A stretch of DNA of 64,000 nt from Synergistes jonesii (lineage in GTDB: Bacteria > Synergistota > Synergistia > Synergistales > Synergistaceae). The DNA lies in contig NZ_JMKI01000054.1 of assembly GCF_000712295.1 (NCBI RefSeq), positions 1-64,000 on the forward strand. Reading direction: 5' to 3'. The translations under genes and the position numbers were made by a program. The notes below the pieces were generated by a model, which was given only the letters and a program-made list of their open reading frames with translations, searched no databases and had not been told where the DNA came from. Positions 32,601-42,739 of this stretch are shown piece after piece; the first letter of the stretch is position 1; the number at the start of each line of letters is the position of its first letter.

Positions 32601-34619
32601 ATGATGAACAACAAACAGTTGGAAAAGGCAATGAAGATAAGGCTGGAATTTCCCGACGGGCTGCCGCCTGAGAAGGAATTCGACCCGCGGTACCGCCGCG
32701 CGCCGAACCGCGTTTACACTCTGAATGAAAAGGAGACGGTGCTCGCGCTGAAGAACGCGCTGCGCTACATCCCGGAGGAATATCACGCGGAGGTCGCCCC
32801 CGAATTCCTTGCAGAACTGCGGACTCGCGGGCGCATTTACGGCTATCGCTTCCGCCCCGCCGGAAAGCTCTACGGCAAGCCGGTTGACGAGTATAAGAGC
32901 AATTGCATAGAGGGAAAAGCCTTTCAGGTGATGATCGACAACAACCTCGACTTCGACGTCGCGCTCTACCCCTACGAGCTCGTCACCTACGGCGAGACGG
33001 GGCAGGTCTGTCAGAACTGGATGCAGTATCTTCTGATAAAAAAATATCTTGAGATACTGACGCCGGATCAGACGCTCGTCGTTGAATCGGGACATCCGCT
33101 CGGACTTTTCAAATCTTCCCCCAACGCGCCGCGCGTGATGCTCACCAACGGCCTGATGGTCGGCCTCTTCGACAATCAGGAGGAGTGGCACCGCGCGATG
33201 CAGCTCGGCGTCTCCAACTACGGTCAGATGACGGCCGGCGGCTGGATGTACATCGGGCCGCAGGGCATCGTTCACGGCACCTACAACACGGTCCTCAACG
33301 CGGGACGGATAAAGTTCGGCGAGAGCGGCGAAGGCTTGAAGGGGCGCCTCTACGTCACCTCCGGGCTCGGCGGCATGAGCGGCGCGCAGCCTAAGGCGGC
33401 CGACATCGCCGGCTGCGTTTCGATCACCGCCGAGGTAGACTGGTCGCGTATCGAGACCCGCCATGGACAGGGCTGGGTCAGGCGGATCGCCGAGACGCCG
33501 GAAGAGGCTTTCGCGATGGCGAAAGAGGAAATGGCCAAGGGCGAAGTCAATTCTATCGCCTTCCACGGCAACGTAGTCGACCTGCTCCAGTATGCCGTCG
33601 ACAACGATATTTCCATAGACCTGCTCTCGGACCAGACAAGCTGCCACGCCGCCTACGACGGCGGCTACTGCCCCGTCGGCGTCACCTTTGAGGAGCGCAC
33701 GCGGCTTCTTAAAGAAGAACCGGAAAAATTCAGGAAGCTCGTCGATATGTCGCTCAGAAGACACTTTGAGCTGATAAAGCTCCTTGTCGGCCGCGGCAGC
33801 TACTTCTTCGACTACGGCAACTCCTTCCTGCGCGCGATCTACGACGCCGGCGTCAAAGAGGTGGCGAAGAACGGTGTGGATACGCACGACGGCTTCATCT
33901 TCCCGAGCTACGTCGAAGACATCATGGGACCGCTGCTCTTCGATTACGGCTACGGACCATTCCGCTGGTGCTGCCTTTCGGGGAACCCGCAGGATCTGCA
34001 CAGGACCGATATGGCGGCGATGGAGTGCATAGACCCGAACCGGCGCTTCCAGGACCGGGACAACTGGGCCTGGATACGCGACGCCGAGAAGAACAAGCTC
34101 GTCGTCGGCACGCAGTGCCGCATCCTCTATCAGGATGCGGAGGGGCGCATCCGCATCGCGCTCAAGTTCAACGAGATGGTGCGCAACGGGGAGATCGGCC
34201 CGGTGATGCTCGGGCGGGACCATCACGACGTCTCGGGCACCGACTCGCCCTACCGCGAGACGGCGAATATCAAAGACGGCAGCAACGTCACGGCGGACAT
34301 GGCGACGCTCTGCTTCGTGGGCAACGCCGCGCGAGGCATGAGCCTCGTGGCGCTGCATAACGGAGGCGGCGTAGGAATCGGCAGGGCGATCAACGGCGGC
34401 TTCGGGCTCGTGCTCGACGGTTCGTACCGCGTAGACGAGACGATAAAGAGCGCGATGAACTGGGACGTGATGAGCGGCGTGGCCAGACGCGCCTGGGCGC
34501 GAAATAACGGCGCGCTCGAAGTCTCTGCGGCTTTCAACGGCGGGCGCGGCGGTCAGCATATCACGCTGCCCTATCTTGCCGACGACGAGTATCTTACAGA
34601 ACTCGTGGCGAAGAAGTGA
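32601..34619 (+). CDS. hutU: Urocanate hydratase
   Basis: A 672-residue urocanase, converting urocanate to imidazolone propionate with a tightly bound NAD as electrophile. VESGHPLGLFKSSPNAPRVMLTNG, NYGQMTAGGWMYIGPQGIVHGT, the NAD Rossmann segment YVTSGLGGMSGAQPKAADIAGCV, and FRWCCLSGNPQDLHRTD (with the active cysteine near residue 455) are clear. The protein is longer than the 550-residue proteobacterial form and matches the longer form seen in anaerobes. AAGGAGG lies eight bases before the ATG; a second ATG follows at 32604. hutH, hutI and the formiminoglutamate gene are absent from the window. Confidence 0.95.
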   Translation: MMNNKQLEKAMKIRLEFPDGLPPEKEFDPRYRRAPNRVYTLNEKETVLALKNALRYIPEEYHAEVAPEFLAELRTRGRIYGYRFRPAGKLYGKPVDEYKSNCIEGKAFQVMIDNNLDFDVALYPYELVTYGETGQVCQNWMQYLLIKKYLEILTPDQTLVVESGHPLGLFKSSPNAPRVMLTNGLMVGLFDNQEEWHRAMQLGVSNYGQMTAGGWMYIGPQGIVHGTYNTVLNAGRIKFGESGEGLKGRLYVTSGLGGMSGAQPKAADIAGCVSITAEVDWSRIETRHGQGWVRRIAETPEEAFAMAKEEMAKGEVNSIAFHGNVVDLLQYAVDNDISIDLLSDQTSCHAAYDGGYCPVGVTFEERTRLLKEEPEKFRKLVDMSLRRHFELIKLLVGRGSYFFDYGNSFLRAIYDAGVKEVAKNGVDTHDGFIFPSYVEDIMGPLLFDYGYGPFRWCCLSGNPQDLHRTDMAAMECIDPNRRFQDRDNWAWIRDAEKNKLVVGTQCRILYQDAEGRIRIALKFNEMVRNGEIGPVMLGRDHHDVSGTDSPYRETANIKDGSNVTADMATLCFVGNAARGMSLVALHNGGGVGIGRAINGGFGLVLDGSYRVDETIKSAMNWDVMSGVARRAWARNNGALEVSAAFNGGRGGQHITLPYLADDEYLTELVAKK

Positions 34620-34659
34620 TCGTAGTTTGCATATCTTAATCTAACGGAGGAATCGTGCT

Positions 34660-35979
34660 ATGGAAAAAGGACGGAACAACGCTGCGGTATTGAAATTTCT
34701 TCTTTACAGCCTATTCGGGATATTCATGTTTTTCTTCCCGTTGAATATCGGCGGCAAGTCGACCATACCGGTGGACCATATAATCACGTTTATCACCAAG
34801 GATCTGGCCGTAGCCGCCAAATATTACATTCTGCTCGTAATGTACGTCGGCGCTGCGCTGCCGTTTATCCGCAAGAATTGGAATAAAGACGGCATCAGCA
34901 TATTCTTCTCTGTGGCTAAGGTATGCGGAGCCGTCGTCGGCACAATATTAGTCTTCGACCTCAACCCGCCGGCGTGGCTGAGCCGCCCCGACTTCGGCCC
35001 CTTTCTTTACAATAAATTATCCACGCCGGTCGGGTTGGTCATCCCTATAGGCTCGGTCTTCCTCGCCTTCCTTGCGAGCTTCGGGCTTATGGAATTCACC
35101 GGGGTCCTGATGACTCCCGTCATGCGCCCCGTCTTCAGGACGCCGGGGCGCTCGGCGATAGACGCGGTCGCCTCCTTCGTCGGCAGCTACTCCATCGCGC
35201 TGCTCATCACCAACGGGGTATACCGCCAGGGAAAATACTCGGCGCGTGAAGCGGCGACGATAGCCACCGGCTTTTCAACGGTCTCGGCGACATTCTTGCT
35301 GATCGTGGCGAAGACCTTGGACCTCATGGATCGCTGGGGGCTTTATTTCTGGGTTACATTGGTGGTGACGTTCGTAGTCAGCGCGATAACGGCGCGGCTT
35401 TGGCCGCTCTCCTCCATACCCGACACATATTACACCGGAGAAAAAACGGCCGAGCCGGAGTATACCAGCAATCTGCTGACACGTGCCTGGTGCGCCGGCG
35501 TGGATACGGCCGCCAAGACGGAGGCGCTTCCGAAGCTGGTGTGGAGCAACCTCTACGCGGGGCTCAACATGGCCTTCAACGTCATCCCCTCCATTATGTC
35601 GGTTGGGCTTTTAGGGCTGGTCTTGGCCGAGTACACACCGCTCTTCGATTGGTTCGGCTATGTCTTTTACCCCTTCTTCAAAATCTTCGGTGTGCAGCAG
35701 GCGGCGCTGGCCGGCAAGGCCGCGGCCGTTTCGCTCCCTGAGATGTTCCTGCCGGCGATACTGATCGCGAAGAGCGCCACGCCGCTCGTCAAATTCGTAA
35801 TCGCCGTCGTCAGCATCTCGGAGATACTTTTCTTCTCGGCGAGCATCCCCTGCGTGATGGGTACGGACATCCCCATCACGCTGAAGGACATATTGGCGAT
35901 CTGGTTCGAGAGAGTCGTGCTGAGCATCGTCATAACCGTGCCGCTCGCCATGCTGCTGGGCTTCAAGGACGTGCTGTAA
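34660..35979 (+). CDS. YjiH-type membrane transporter, candidate histidine or urocanate carrier
   Basis: A 439-residue protein with about ten hydrophobic helices. FFFPLNIGGKSTIPVDHIITFI at the start, an inner repeat ITNGVYRQGKYSAREAATIATGFSTVSATFLLIVAKTL and a later LPEMFLPAILIAKSATPLVKFVIAVVSISEILFFSASIPCVMGTDIPI are typical of the YjiH/nucleoside-recognition domain family. It lies 40 bases after hutU behind GGAGG, so is cotranscribed. Family members often sit next to hut or amino-acid genes; substrate assignment here is inference from the neighbour. Confidence 0.8.
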   Translation: MEKGRNNAAVLKFLLYSLFGIFMFFFPLNIGGKSTIPVDHIITFITKDLAVAAKYYILLVMYVGAALPFIRKNWNKDGISIFFSVAKVCGAVVGTILVFDLNPPAWLSRPDFGPFLYNKLSTPVGLVIPIGSVFLAFLASFGLMEFTGVLMTPVMRPVFRTPGRSAIDAVASFVGSYSIALLITNGVYRQGKYSAREAATIATGFSTVSATFLLIVAKTLDLMDRWGLYFWVTLVVTFVVSAITARLWPLSSIPDTYYTGEKTAEPEYTSNLLTRAWCAGVDTAAKTEALPKLVWSNLYAGLNMAFNVIPSIMSVGLLGLVLAEYTPLFDWFGYVFYPFFKIFGVQQAALAGKAAAVSLPEMFLPAILIAKSATPLVKFVIAVVSISEILFFSASIPCVMGTDIPITLKDILAIWFERVVLSIVITVPLAMLLGFKDVL

Positions 35980-36031
35980 AGGCCGTCCGAGCGGCGCGCC
36001 GACCGCATTCGTAATGAAAGGAGCATTAGAG

Positions 36032-36712
36032 ATGAAAGAAAATTATTATGCGCGGAGCCTCAACGCCGAAAGGCTTCGGCAGGTCTACGACACGGCGATA
36101 GCGAGGGTCGCCCGGTACCTCGAATGCGAGATATCCTTCGTATGCGGCGGCCTGAAAAAGAGCGACGAGGTGCTCGAGCTGGCCGCGGGATACGGACGGA
36201 TCATGAAGAAGGTCGCGCCCTTCGTCAGGAGCGTGACGGGGCTGGACATCTCTGCGGAGAACGTGCGCTTCGGAGCGGAATATCTGAAAGATACGAAAAA
36301 CGCCGAGCTTTTAGTCATGGATGTGCACGAAATGGATTACGACCGCCGTTTCGACGTCGCGCTCTGCCTGCAGAACGGTCTCTCCGCGGTGAAGGCCGAA
36401 CTGCCCGAGGCCTTTGCCGCGAAGGTGCTGAAAGCCCTGAAAATGGGCGGCAAGGCCTACTTCAGCACATACCATCCGCGATTCTGGGAGCACAGGCTGG
36501 CGTGGTTCAAGGAGCAGGCGGAAAAGGGGCTGCTCGGAGAGCTCGACATGGAAAAGTGCAAAGACGGCGTCCTCGTCTGCAAAGACGGCTTTCGGGCCAC
36601 TACACAGTCGGCGGAGGATTTGGAGAGAATCGGCCGCGCGTCGGGATACCGCTGGCAAATATCCGAGGTGGACGACTCCAGCCTCTTTTTGGTAATCGAA
36701 AAAATAATCTGA
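36032..36712 (+). CDS. Class I SAM-dependent methyltransferase
   Basis: A 226-residue methyltransferase. ATG 36032 is chosen because AAAGGAG (36017-36023) precedes it; the ATG at 36014 has no site. SAM-binding motif I is VLELAAGYGRIMKKVAPFV (about residue 47), followed by VTGLDISAENVRFG and FDVALCLQNGLSAV, with ALKMGGKAYFSTYHPRFW after strand 5. The substrate is not recognisable. It is closely followed by a YciI-like gene and an SDR gene and may belong to the hutU transcript. Confidence 0.78.
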   Translation: MKENYYARSLNAERLRQVYDTAIARVARYLECEISFVCGGLKKSDEVLELAAGYGRIMKKVAPFVRSVTGLDISAENVRFGAEYLKDTKNAELLVMDVHEMDYDRRFDVALCLQNGLSAVKAELPEAFAAKVLKALKMGGKAYFSTYHPRFWEHRLAWFKEQAEKGLLGELDMEKCKDGVLVCKDGFRATTQSAEDLERIGRASGYRWQISEVDDSSLFLVIEKII

Positions 36713-36729
36713 AGAAAGGAAAGACGGCG

Positions 36730-37056
36730 ATGTTTCTGGTCTTAACGACGTACGCTAAAGGGATGGAGGAAGTCGATAAGTTTTTGCCGGCGCATTCCGC
36801 GTTTTTGGACAAATATTATGCGCAGAAAAAAATTATTTTCTCAGGGCGCCGCAATCCGCGCGTCGGCGGGGCGATATTGTTTAGAGTAGAAACGGAGGAC
36901 GAGGTAAAGGCGATACTCGCCGAAGACCCTTTCAGAGTCAACGGCATCACGGAGTGCGAATACTATGAGATCATTCCGACGAAATACGACGAAGAGTTCG
37001 CCGGCTTCCTGCCCTCCCGCCGGCGGACGCTCGCCGTCCGCAAAGGAGGCGCTTAA
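36730..37056 (+). CDS. YciI-like protein
   Basis: A 108-residue protein: MFLVLTTYAKGMEEVDKFLPAHSAFLDKYYAQKKIIFSGRR, then a ferredoxin-like fold with ILFRVETEDEVKAILAEDPFRVNG. The conserved histidine (AHSAFLDK) and the DPF motif are YciI hallmarks. Members are small dimeric proteins of largely unknown catalytic role. It begins behind AAAGGA, 17 bases after the methyltransferase, and ends three bases before the SDR gene. Confidence 0.82.
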   Translation: MFLVLTTYAKGMEEVDKFLPAHSAFLDKYYAQKKIIFSGRRNPRVGGAILFRVETEDEVKAILAEDPFRVNGITECEYYEIIPTKYDEEFAGFLPSRRRTLAVRKGGA

Positions 37057-37059
37057 AAT

Positions 37060-37866
37060 ATGGGGCCGAACGAAAGCCTGTTTTCCTTGAAAGGGAAAAC
37101 CGCTTTCATCACGGGAGGAGCCCGCGGGCTGGGCTTTGCCATGGCTTGCGCGCTGGCCCGCGCCGGGGCGAAGATAGCGTTTAACGCCAGGAGCGGGAAA
37201 TCGGTCGATAGGGGGCTTGCGGCGTATTCCGCAAATGGGATGGCGGCGGCCGGATATGTTTGTGACGTTACCGACGAAGCCGGCATGAACGAGCTGTTCA
37301 GGCGCGTCGCCGAAGAGGTGGCCCCGGTGGATGTTCTTCTGAACAACGCCGGCGTCATCAACAGGGCGCCGATGATCGAAATGGAGGCGTCGGATTTCCG
37401 CAGAGTCGTCGATACGGACCTTACCGGGCCTTTCATTGCAGCCAAGGCCGTCATACCATCGATGATCGAGAGAGGAGGCGGGAAAATCATCAACGTCTGC
37501 GGCATTATGAGCGAAGTCGGAAGAGAAACGGCCGCCGCCTACGCTTCGGCGAAGGGCGGGTTGAAGATGCTGACGAAAAACATCGCGTCGGAGTACGGCG
37601 CTTACAATATCCAGTGCAACGCGATAGCCCCCGGCTACATGGCCACCTCCCTTAACGCCTCGTTAAGGGAGCGGCTGCCGGACGGCTCCAAAAATCCCTT
37701 CGATGATTATATCTGCGCTCGGACGCCCGCGGGGCGCTGGGGCAGCGCCGAAGCCGACCTGGCTGGACCGGCCGTCTTTCTCGCCTCGGCCGCCTCCGAT
37801 TTTGTCAACGGGCAGATATTGTACGTCGACGGCGGATTCTTATCATATCTGGGACGCAGTGCATGA
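37060..37866 (+). CDS. Short-chain dehydrogenase, gluconate 5-dehydrogenase-like
   Basis: A 268-residue classical SDR: FSLKGKTAFITGGARGLGFAMACALARAGAKIAFNAR (NAD(P) loop TGGxxGxG), LLNNAGVINR, the catalytic tyrosine and lysine in AAYASAKGG and the substrate-loop DGSKNPFDDYICARTPAGRWG. NVCGIMSEVGRETAAAYASAKGGLKMLTKNIASEYG is close to 2-keto-3-deoxygluconate/gluconate 5-dehydrogenase relatives. SDR substrates are hard to predict. AAAGGAGG precedes the ATG; a hairpin follows at 37909. Confidence 0.82.
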   Translation: MGPNESLFSLKGKTAFITGGARGLGFAMACALARAGAKIAFNARSGKSVDRGLAAYSANGMAAAGYVCDVTDEAGMNELFRRVAEEVAPVDVLLNNAGVINRAPMIEMEASDFRRVVDTDLTGPFIAAKAVIPSMIERGGGKIINVCGIMSEVGRETAAAYASAKGGLKMLTKNIASEYGAYNIQCNAIAPGYMATSLNASLRERLPDGSKNPFDDYICARTPAGRWGSAEADLAGPAVFLASAASDFVNGQILYVDGGFLSYLGRSA

Positions 37867-37908
37867 ATGGCGGCTGCGGCGTTGAAAGCGCAATACCGTA
37901 AAACGATC

Positions 37909-37936
37909 GGGCCCCTCGCGTAGGGGCCCTACTCTT
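37909..37936 (+). terminator. Terminator after the SDR gene
   Basis: A perfect 8-bp stem (37909-37916 with 37922-37929) and a CGCGT loop, followed by TACTCTTTG, a weak T tract. Confidence 0.6.
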
Positions 37937-38118
37937 TGAATCGCCGCCGCGCTTTTGTCTGAGTTTCAAATAAATGCGGCGCTGTGCACGCCATCGAGCT
38001 CCGAAGCAGGACGCCCGGCGCCGCCGTCTTTCCCCTCTAACTCTACGAACTGCGGCGCAGCCCGTGATTGCCGCGCCGTAAAGTTATTTTAAATAAAGAA
38101 AGCAAGATACATTCTCTG
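37937..38118. other. Intergenic stretch with no gene seen
   Basis: GC-rich, with stop codons in all frames and no hairpin of note. It belongs to the 350-base gap between the SDR and symporter genes. Confidence 0.5.
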
Positions 38119-38147
38119 TTGACAAATTTGTATCGCGGTAATAGTAT
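38119..38147 (+). promoter_or_regulatory. Promoter of the symporter-peptidase T unit
   Basis: TTGACA (38119-38124) and TAGTAT (38142-38147) with a 17-base spacer, about 60 bases before the start codon. Confidence 0.8.
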
Positions 38148-38162
38148 TTGAGCCACTGAAAA

Positions 38163-38187
38163 TCGTATAGGATTTTATAATATACGA
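38163..38187. promoter_or_regulatory. Operator candidate downstream of the symporter promoter
   Basis: TCGTATA (38163-38169) and its complement TATACGA (38181-38187) with an 11-base spacer, just past the expected transcription start. A roadblock or repression site for the GntR regulator encoded at 40997 is plausible but not shown. Confidence 0.45.
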
Positions 38188-38213
38188 CTATTATTTTATG
38201 GAGGATGATAATC

Positions 38214-39641
38214 ATGCTCAATGCAAACCCGCTGATAATCGCCTGTGTGATCGTCTACCTGGCCGCCGTCCTCATCATCGGCCTCTATCTCACAAAGAAA
38301 AAGGTCAGCAGCTCCGACGACTTCGCCGTTGCGAACCGCAGCCTGCCGACCGTCGTGCTGATTGGCACGCTGCTCGCTACCTGGTGCGGCGCCGGCGGCA
38401 TCACCGGCTCGGCCAATCTGATATGGCGCAACGGTCCGCTCTTCGGCATTCTCGTCTTTATCGGCGCGCCGATCGGCATGCTGCTGCTTTACTTCGTCTC
38501 GGGGCGCGTGCGCCAGGCGACGACTTACACGATACCCGAGCTCTTCGAGATTCGCTTCGGCACTGCCGCGCGCGTCATCGCGACCGTCTGTATCGTGCTC
38601 GGCTACATAGGCATCCTCTCCTCGCAGTTCAAGGCCGCGGGGAACATGATCAACCTCACGACCGGCATGGAGCTTGAAACGGCTGTCATCCTCTCCGGCG
38701 TCGTCATGTTGGTGCTGGCCGTCAGCGGCGGCATGTTCAGCGTCGCCTACACCGACGCGCTCAGCGCCTTCCTCTTCGTCGGAGGCTTCCTCGTGGCGAT
38801 ACCGCTGCTCGCCTCCCAGATCGACGGGGGGCTCGCCGGCATGTTCGCGAACCTTCCCGAAGGGCGCCGCACCTTCATCGGCAGCCTCAACTTCGTCCAG
38901 GCTATGGGTTACATTTTCCCGATATTCTTCCTCGTCCTCGGCGACCAGAACATGATCCAGCGCATGGGCGCGGCCCGCGACGTCAGGACCGCGAAGCGCT
39001 CCGGCCTCGGCCTCGTCGTAGCGGAGGTCGTCGTCTGCGCGCTGATAATCATCCTCACGACCGCGGGCATCTACCTGCTGCCGGATATCGAACGGCCGGA
39101 CACCGTCATCTTCCAGCTCGCGATAGGCTTCCTGCCCACGATCGTCGGAGGCCTGACGCTGGCGGCCTGTATGTCCTTCATCGTGACGACTGGCGACTCT
39201 TACATCCTCACGATATCCTCGAACATCACCTACGACATCTGGAACCGATTCGTGAAACGCGACGCCACCGACAAAGAGAAGCTTCTCTTCCTGCGCGCGG
39301 CCGCCGTCGGCACGGCCCTCCTCGCCTACGTGATGGGGCGTTTCTTCCCCGACATTCTCTCGGTGCAGATGTACGCCTACTCCATGTACGGCGCCTCTGT
39401 GACGCCGGCGCTCGTCTGCGCGCTCTTCGCCAGGAACGTGACGAAGGCCGGCGGCGTCTGCGGCATCCTTGCCGGCGGCGTCGGCACCATCGTTTGGGAG
39501 ATCGTGCTGCATTCGCCGTTCGGCATAAAGAGCGCGATCATAATGGTCCCCCTCTCCTTTGCGGTCATCTTTGCGGTCTCCGCATTTACGAAGGGCGGCG
39601 GCTTCGTGCCGCTCGACGAGCTCTACAAAAAGGCTGCCTGA
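38214..39641 (+). CDS. Sodium:solute symporter (SSS family)
   Basis: A 475-residue membrane protein with about 13 helices and SSS/PutP signatures: RSLPTVVLIGTLLATWCGAGGITGSANLIWRNG near helix 2 (sodium site), TYTIPELFEIRFG, SGGMFSVAYTDALSAFLF and FIVTTGDSYILTISSNITYDIWNRF. ATG 38214 is preferred to 38205 because GGAGG at 38200-38204 is nine bases away. Substrates of this branch include proline, pantothenate and short-chain acids; none is fixed here. It is followed ten bases later by peptidase T, suggesting peptide or amino-acid nutrition. Confidence 0.88.
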   Translation: MLNANPLIIACVIVYLAAVLIIGLYLTKKKVSSSDDFAVANRSLPTVVLIGTLLATWCGAGGITGSANLIWRNGPLFGILVFIGAPIGMLLLYFVSGRVRQATTYTIPELFEIRFGTAARVIATVCIVLGYIGILSSQFKAAGNMINLTTGMELETAVILSGVVMLVLAVSGGMFSVAYTDALSAFLFVGGFLVAIPLLASQIDGGLAGMFANLPEGRRTFIGSLNFVQAMGYIFPIFFLVLGDQNMIQRMGAARDVRTAKRSGLGLVVAEVVVCALIIILTTAGIYLLPDIERPDTVIFQLAIGFLPTIVGGLTLAACMSFIVTTGDSYILTISSNITYDIWNRFVKRDATDKEKLLFLRAAAVGTALLAYVMGRFFPDILSVQMYAYSMYGASVTPALVCALFARNVTKAGGVCGILAGGVGTIVWEIVLHSPFGIKSAIIMVPLSFAVIFAVSAFTKGGGFVPLDELYKKAA

Positions 39642-39650
39642 GGCGACGCT

Positions 39651-40874
<1,224 letters not shown>

Positions 40875-40996
40875 GGCGCGCCGGCGTAGACTTCCGCGCG
40901 GAGCTCCGTTCCCGCCCGCGGCTTGCGCAATGTTGCGCCCATGCCTTAAAATGAAGGGGAATCGCAAACATTCAGCCTTGAAGGGGCGGGAAAAAG

Positions 40997-41644
40997 ATGC
41001 CGGATATATCGCTGGCCGATCAGTCGGCGAACAGGATAAGGAAACTGATAGAGCAGGGCAGGTTCAAACCTGGAGCCCATCTGAACATAGACCTGCTGGC
41101 CAAGGAATTCGGCGTAAGCCAGACCCCGGTGCGCGAGGCGCTGAAGAAGCTCATCCACGAAGGGCTGGTCGTCTACCGGCCGAAGGTCGGCTACTCCGTG
41201 CGTAACCTTACGCTGCACGAATATCTGCAAGTCTGTGAACTGCTGCAGACGCTGGAATGCCACCTTGTGCGCGAGCTTGCGAAGACGCCCTTCGCCGTCG
41301 ATATCGAGGGGCTGAGGGCCGTAAACGCCGAATTCGCCGCCTGCCTGCCGCGTGGCGACCGCCGCGCCGTCGGACGCGTCAACGACCGTTTCCATGAGAA
41401 ACTATACGAGAACTATCCCAACAAGATCATGATGGAACACTTGAACAGCCTCTGGCGTGGGGCGCGCGCGCCGCGCGACTACATGTACGACAACAAGCTC
41501 TTCGCCGGCCGCATCGCCGCCGAACACGAAGCGATAATATCCGCGATAGAGCGCGGAGACCCGGCCTCCGCCGAAGCTGCGATGAACGCCCACTACGTCA
41601 GCGGCCGCGAAAGCGCGATAACCTCTTTCCCCGTGGAAGCGTAG
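40997..41644 (+). CDS. GntR-family regulator, FCD subfamily
   Basis: A 215-residue regulator. The N-terminal winged helix (NRIRKLIEQGRFKPGAHLNIDLLAKEFGVSQTPVREALKKLIHEGLVVYRPKVGYSVR) is classical GntR; residues about 75-210 form an all-helical FCD ligand domain (NDRFHEKLYENYPNKIMMEHLNSLWRG, EHEAIISAIERGDPASAEAAMNAHY), which binds organic acids via metal-linked histidines. AAGGGGCGGG precedes the ATG. It probably controls the upstream symporter-pepT genes. The end of the gene overlaps rarD, which runs the other way, by 47 bp. Confidence 0.9.
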   Translation: MPDISLADQSANRIRKLIEQGRFKPGAHLNIDLLAKEFGVSQTPVREALKKLIHEGLVVYRPKVGYSVRNLTLHEYLQVCELLQTLECHLVRELAKTPFAVDIEGLRAVNAEFAACLPRGDRRAVGRVNDRFHEKLYENYPNKIMMEHLNSLWRGARAPRDYMYDNKLFAGRIAAEHEAIISAIERGDPASAEAAMNAHYVSGRESAITSFPVEA

Positions 41645-42590
41645 GATCTTTATAGGCGTGAGCGTGAGGAGGGATAAAAATCCCTTCGCGGCTCTGCGCG
41701 TTTTCCGCGCGCTTTTCTTTTCTGCCGGCCATGACCGCGTCTGCGGAGTATATAGCGAGCGCCGCCCATATGCAGCAGAAGGTGGCCAGCCTGTATATCG
41801 AGAGCCCCTCGCGGTAGACGAAGGTCCCTATGAGGAATGTCATAGTCGGCGATACGTATTGTATGAAGCCTATAGTCGTCAGCCTTACTCTGTGAGCGGC
41901 GAAAGCGAAGAGCAGCAGCGGCACGGAGGTCATCACGCCGGTGCCGGCGAGCAGCAGCGTCGTCGCCGGATCGTAAGGGAAATCCGCACGGCCGGCGAAC
42001 TGCAGGTAAAGAAGGTAGACGAGGGCCGCCGGCGCTACGGATATAGTTTCGATAAAAAGCGATTCCCTGGACTCCAGTGCGACGGCCTTCTTCATCGCTC
42101 CGTAGAGACCGAAGGTGAGCGCGATGCCGAGCGAAACGAGGGGGACTTCTCCGAGCGCCGCGATCTGTAGGCAGACTCCGGCGACGGCCGTCGCTATCGC
42201 CGCCTTCTGGGCGGCGCGCAGCCTTTCGCCGAAGAGGAGCGTCCCGAAGAGCATCGAGACGAGCGGGTTGATATAGTAGCCGAGGCTCGTTTCGAGGATG
42301 TGTCCGACGTTTATCGCCCATACGTAGAGCCCCCAGTTGAGGGTGATCAGATATCCGCCGATGAAGAGCAGCCGGGAATTCTTCTTATTGCGCGATATGT
42401 AGGAGACTGCACTGCCTAAGCGCCCGCCGAGCAGCGTGAGGACGAGCGTGAACGCCGCCGACCAGACTACGCGGTGCCCCAATATCTCAGATGAAGAAAT
42501 CGATTGGAGGGCCTTCCAGTAAAAGGGCATCGATCCCCACCATAAATAGGCGAGGAACGCTGCGGCGGCCCCCTTTTGAGGATTCGTCAT
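41598..42590 (-). CDS. rarD: RarD-type EamA transporter
   Basis: A 330-residue protein with ten hydrophobic helices in two EamA repeats: GAAAAFLAYLWWGSMPFYWKAL and ILGHRVVWSAAFTL at the N-terminus, then NWGLYVWAINVGHILETSLGYYINPLVSMLFGTLLFGERL, the hallmark of RarD. RarD proteins are drug/metabolite exporters first named for chloramphenicol sensitivity; substrates are unknown. AGGAGAT precedes the ATG. The last 45 residues after the final helix are polar and extend over the convergent GntR gene, so the C-terminal tail is unusually long. Confidence 0.88.
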   Translation of the reverse strand: MTNPQKGAAAAFLAYLWWGSMPFYWKALQSISSSEILGHRVVWSAAFTLVLTLLGGRLGSAVSYISRNKKNSRLLFIGGYLITLNWGLYVWAINVGHILETSLGYYINPLVSMLFGTLLFGERLRAAQKAAIATAVAGVCLQIAALGEVPLVSLGIALTFGLYGAMKKAVALESRESLFIETISVAPAALVYLLYLQFAGRADFPYDPATTLLLAGTGVMTSVPLLLFAFAAHRVRLTTIGFIQYVSPTMTFLIGTFVYREGLSIYRLATFCCIWAALAIYSADAVMAGRKEKRAENAQSREGIFIPPHAHAYKDPTLPRGKRLSRFRGR

Positions 42591-42662
42591 ATTATCTCCT
42601 CCGTACCTTCGCGGCGGCGCGCCTGCTGAAATTGCCTAAAAAACCCCGCCACACGCAATATT

Positions 42663-42692
42663 TTACACGTTACCGCCGTTTTGTGATAAACT
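42663..42692 (+). promoter_or_regulatory. Promoter of the M20 amidohydrolase gene
   Basis: TTACAC (42663-42668) and TAAACT (42687-42692) with an 18-base spacer and a TG in extended -10 position (TGATAAACT). Confidence 0.45.
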
Positions 42693-42739
42693 ATTCTGAC
42701 GTATTGCAGGTATTTTCCTGTGCGGAAGGAAGAAGTTTT

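Noticed and set aside
38196-39512. 438-codon minus-strand frame over the symporter
   Set aside because: Very rich in D, E, R and H, as expected for the antisense of membrane-protein codons; not a gene.
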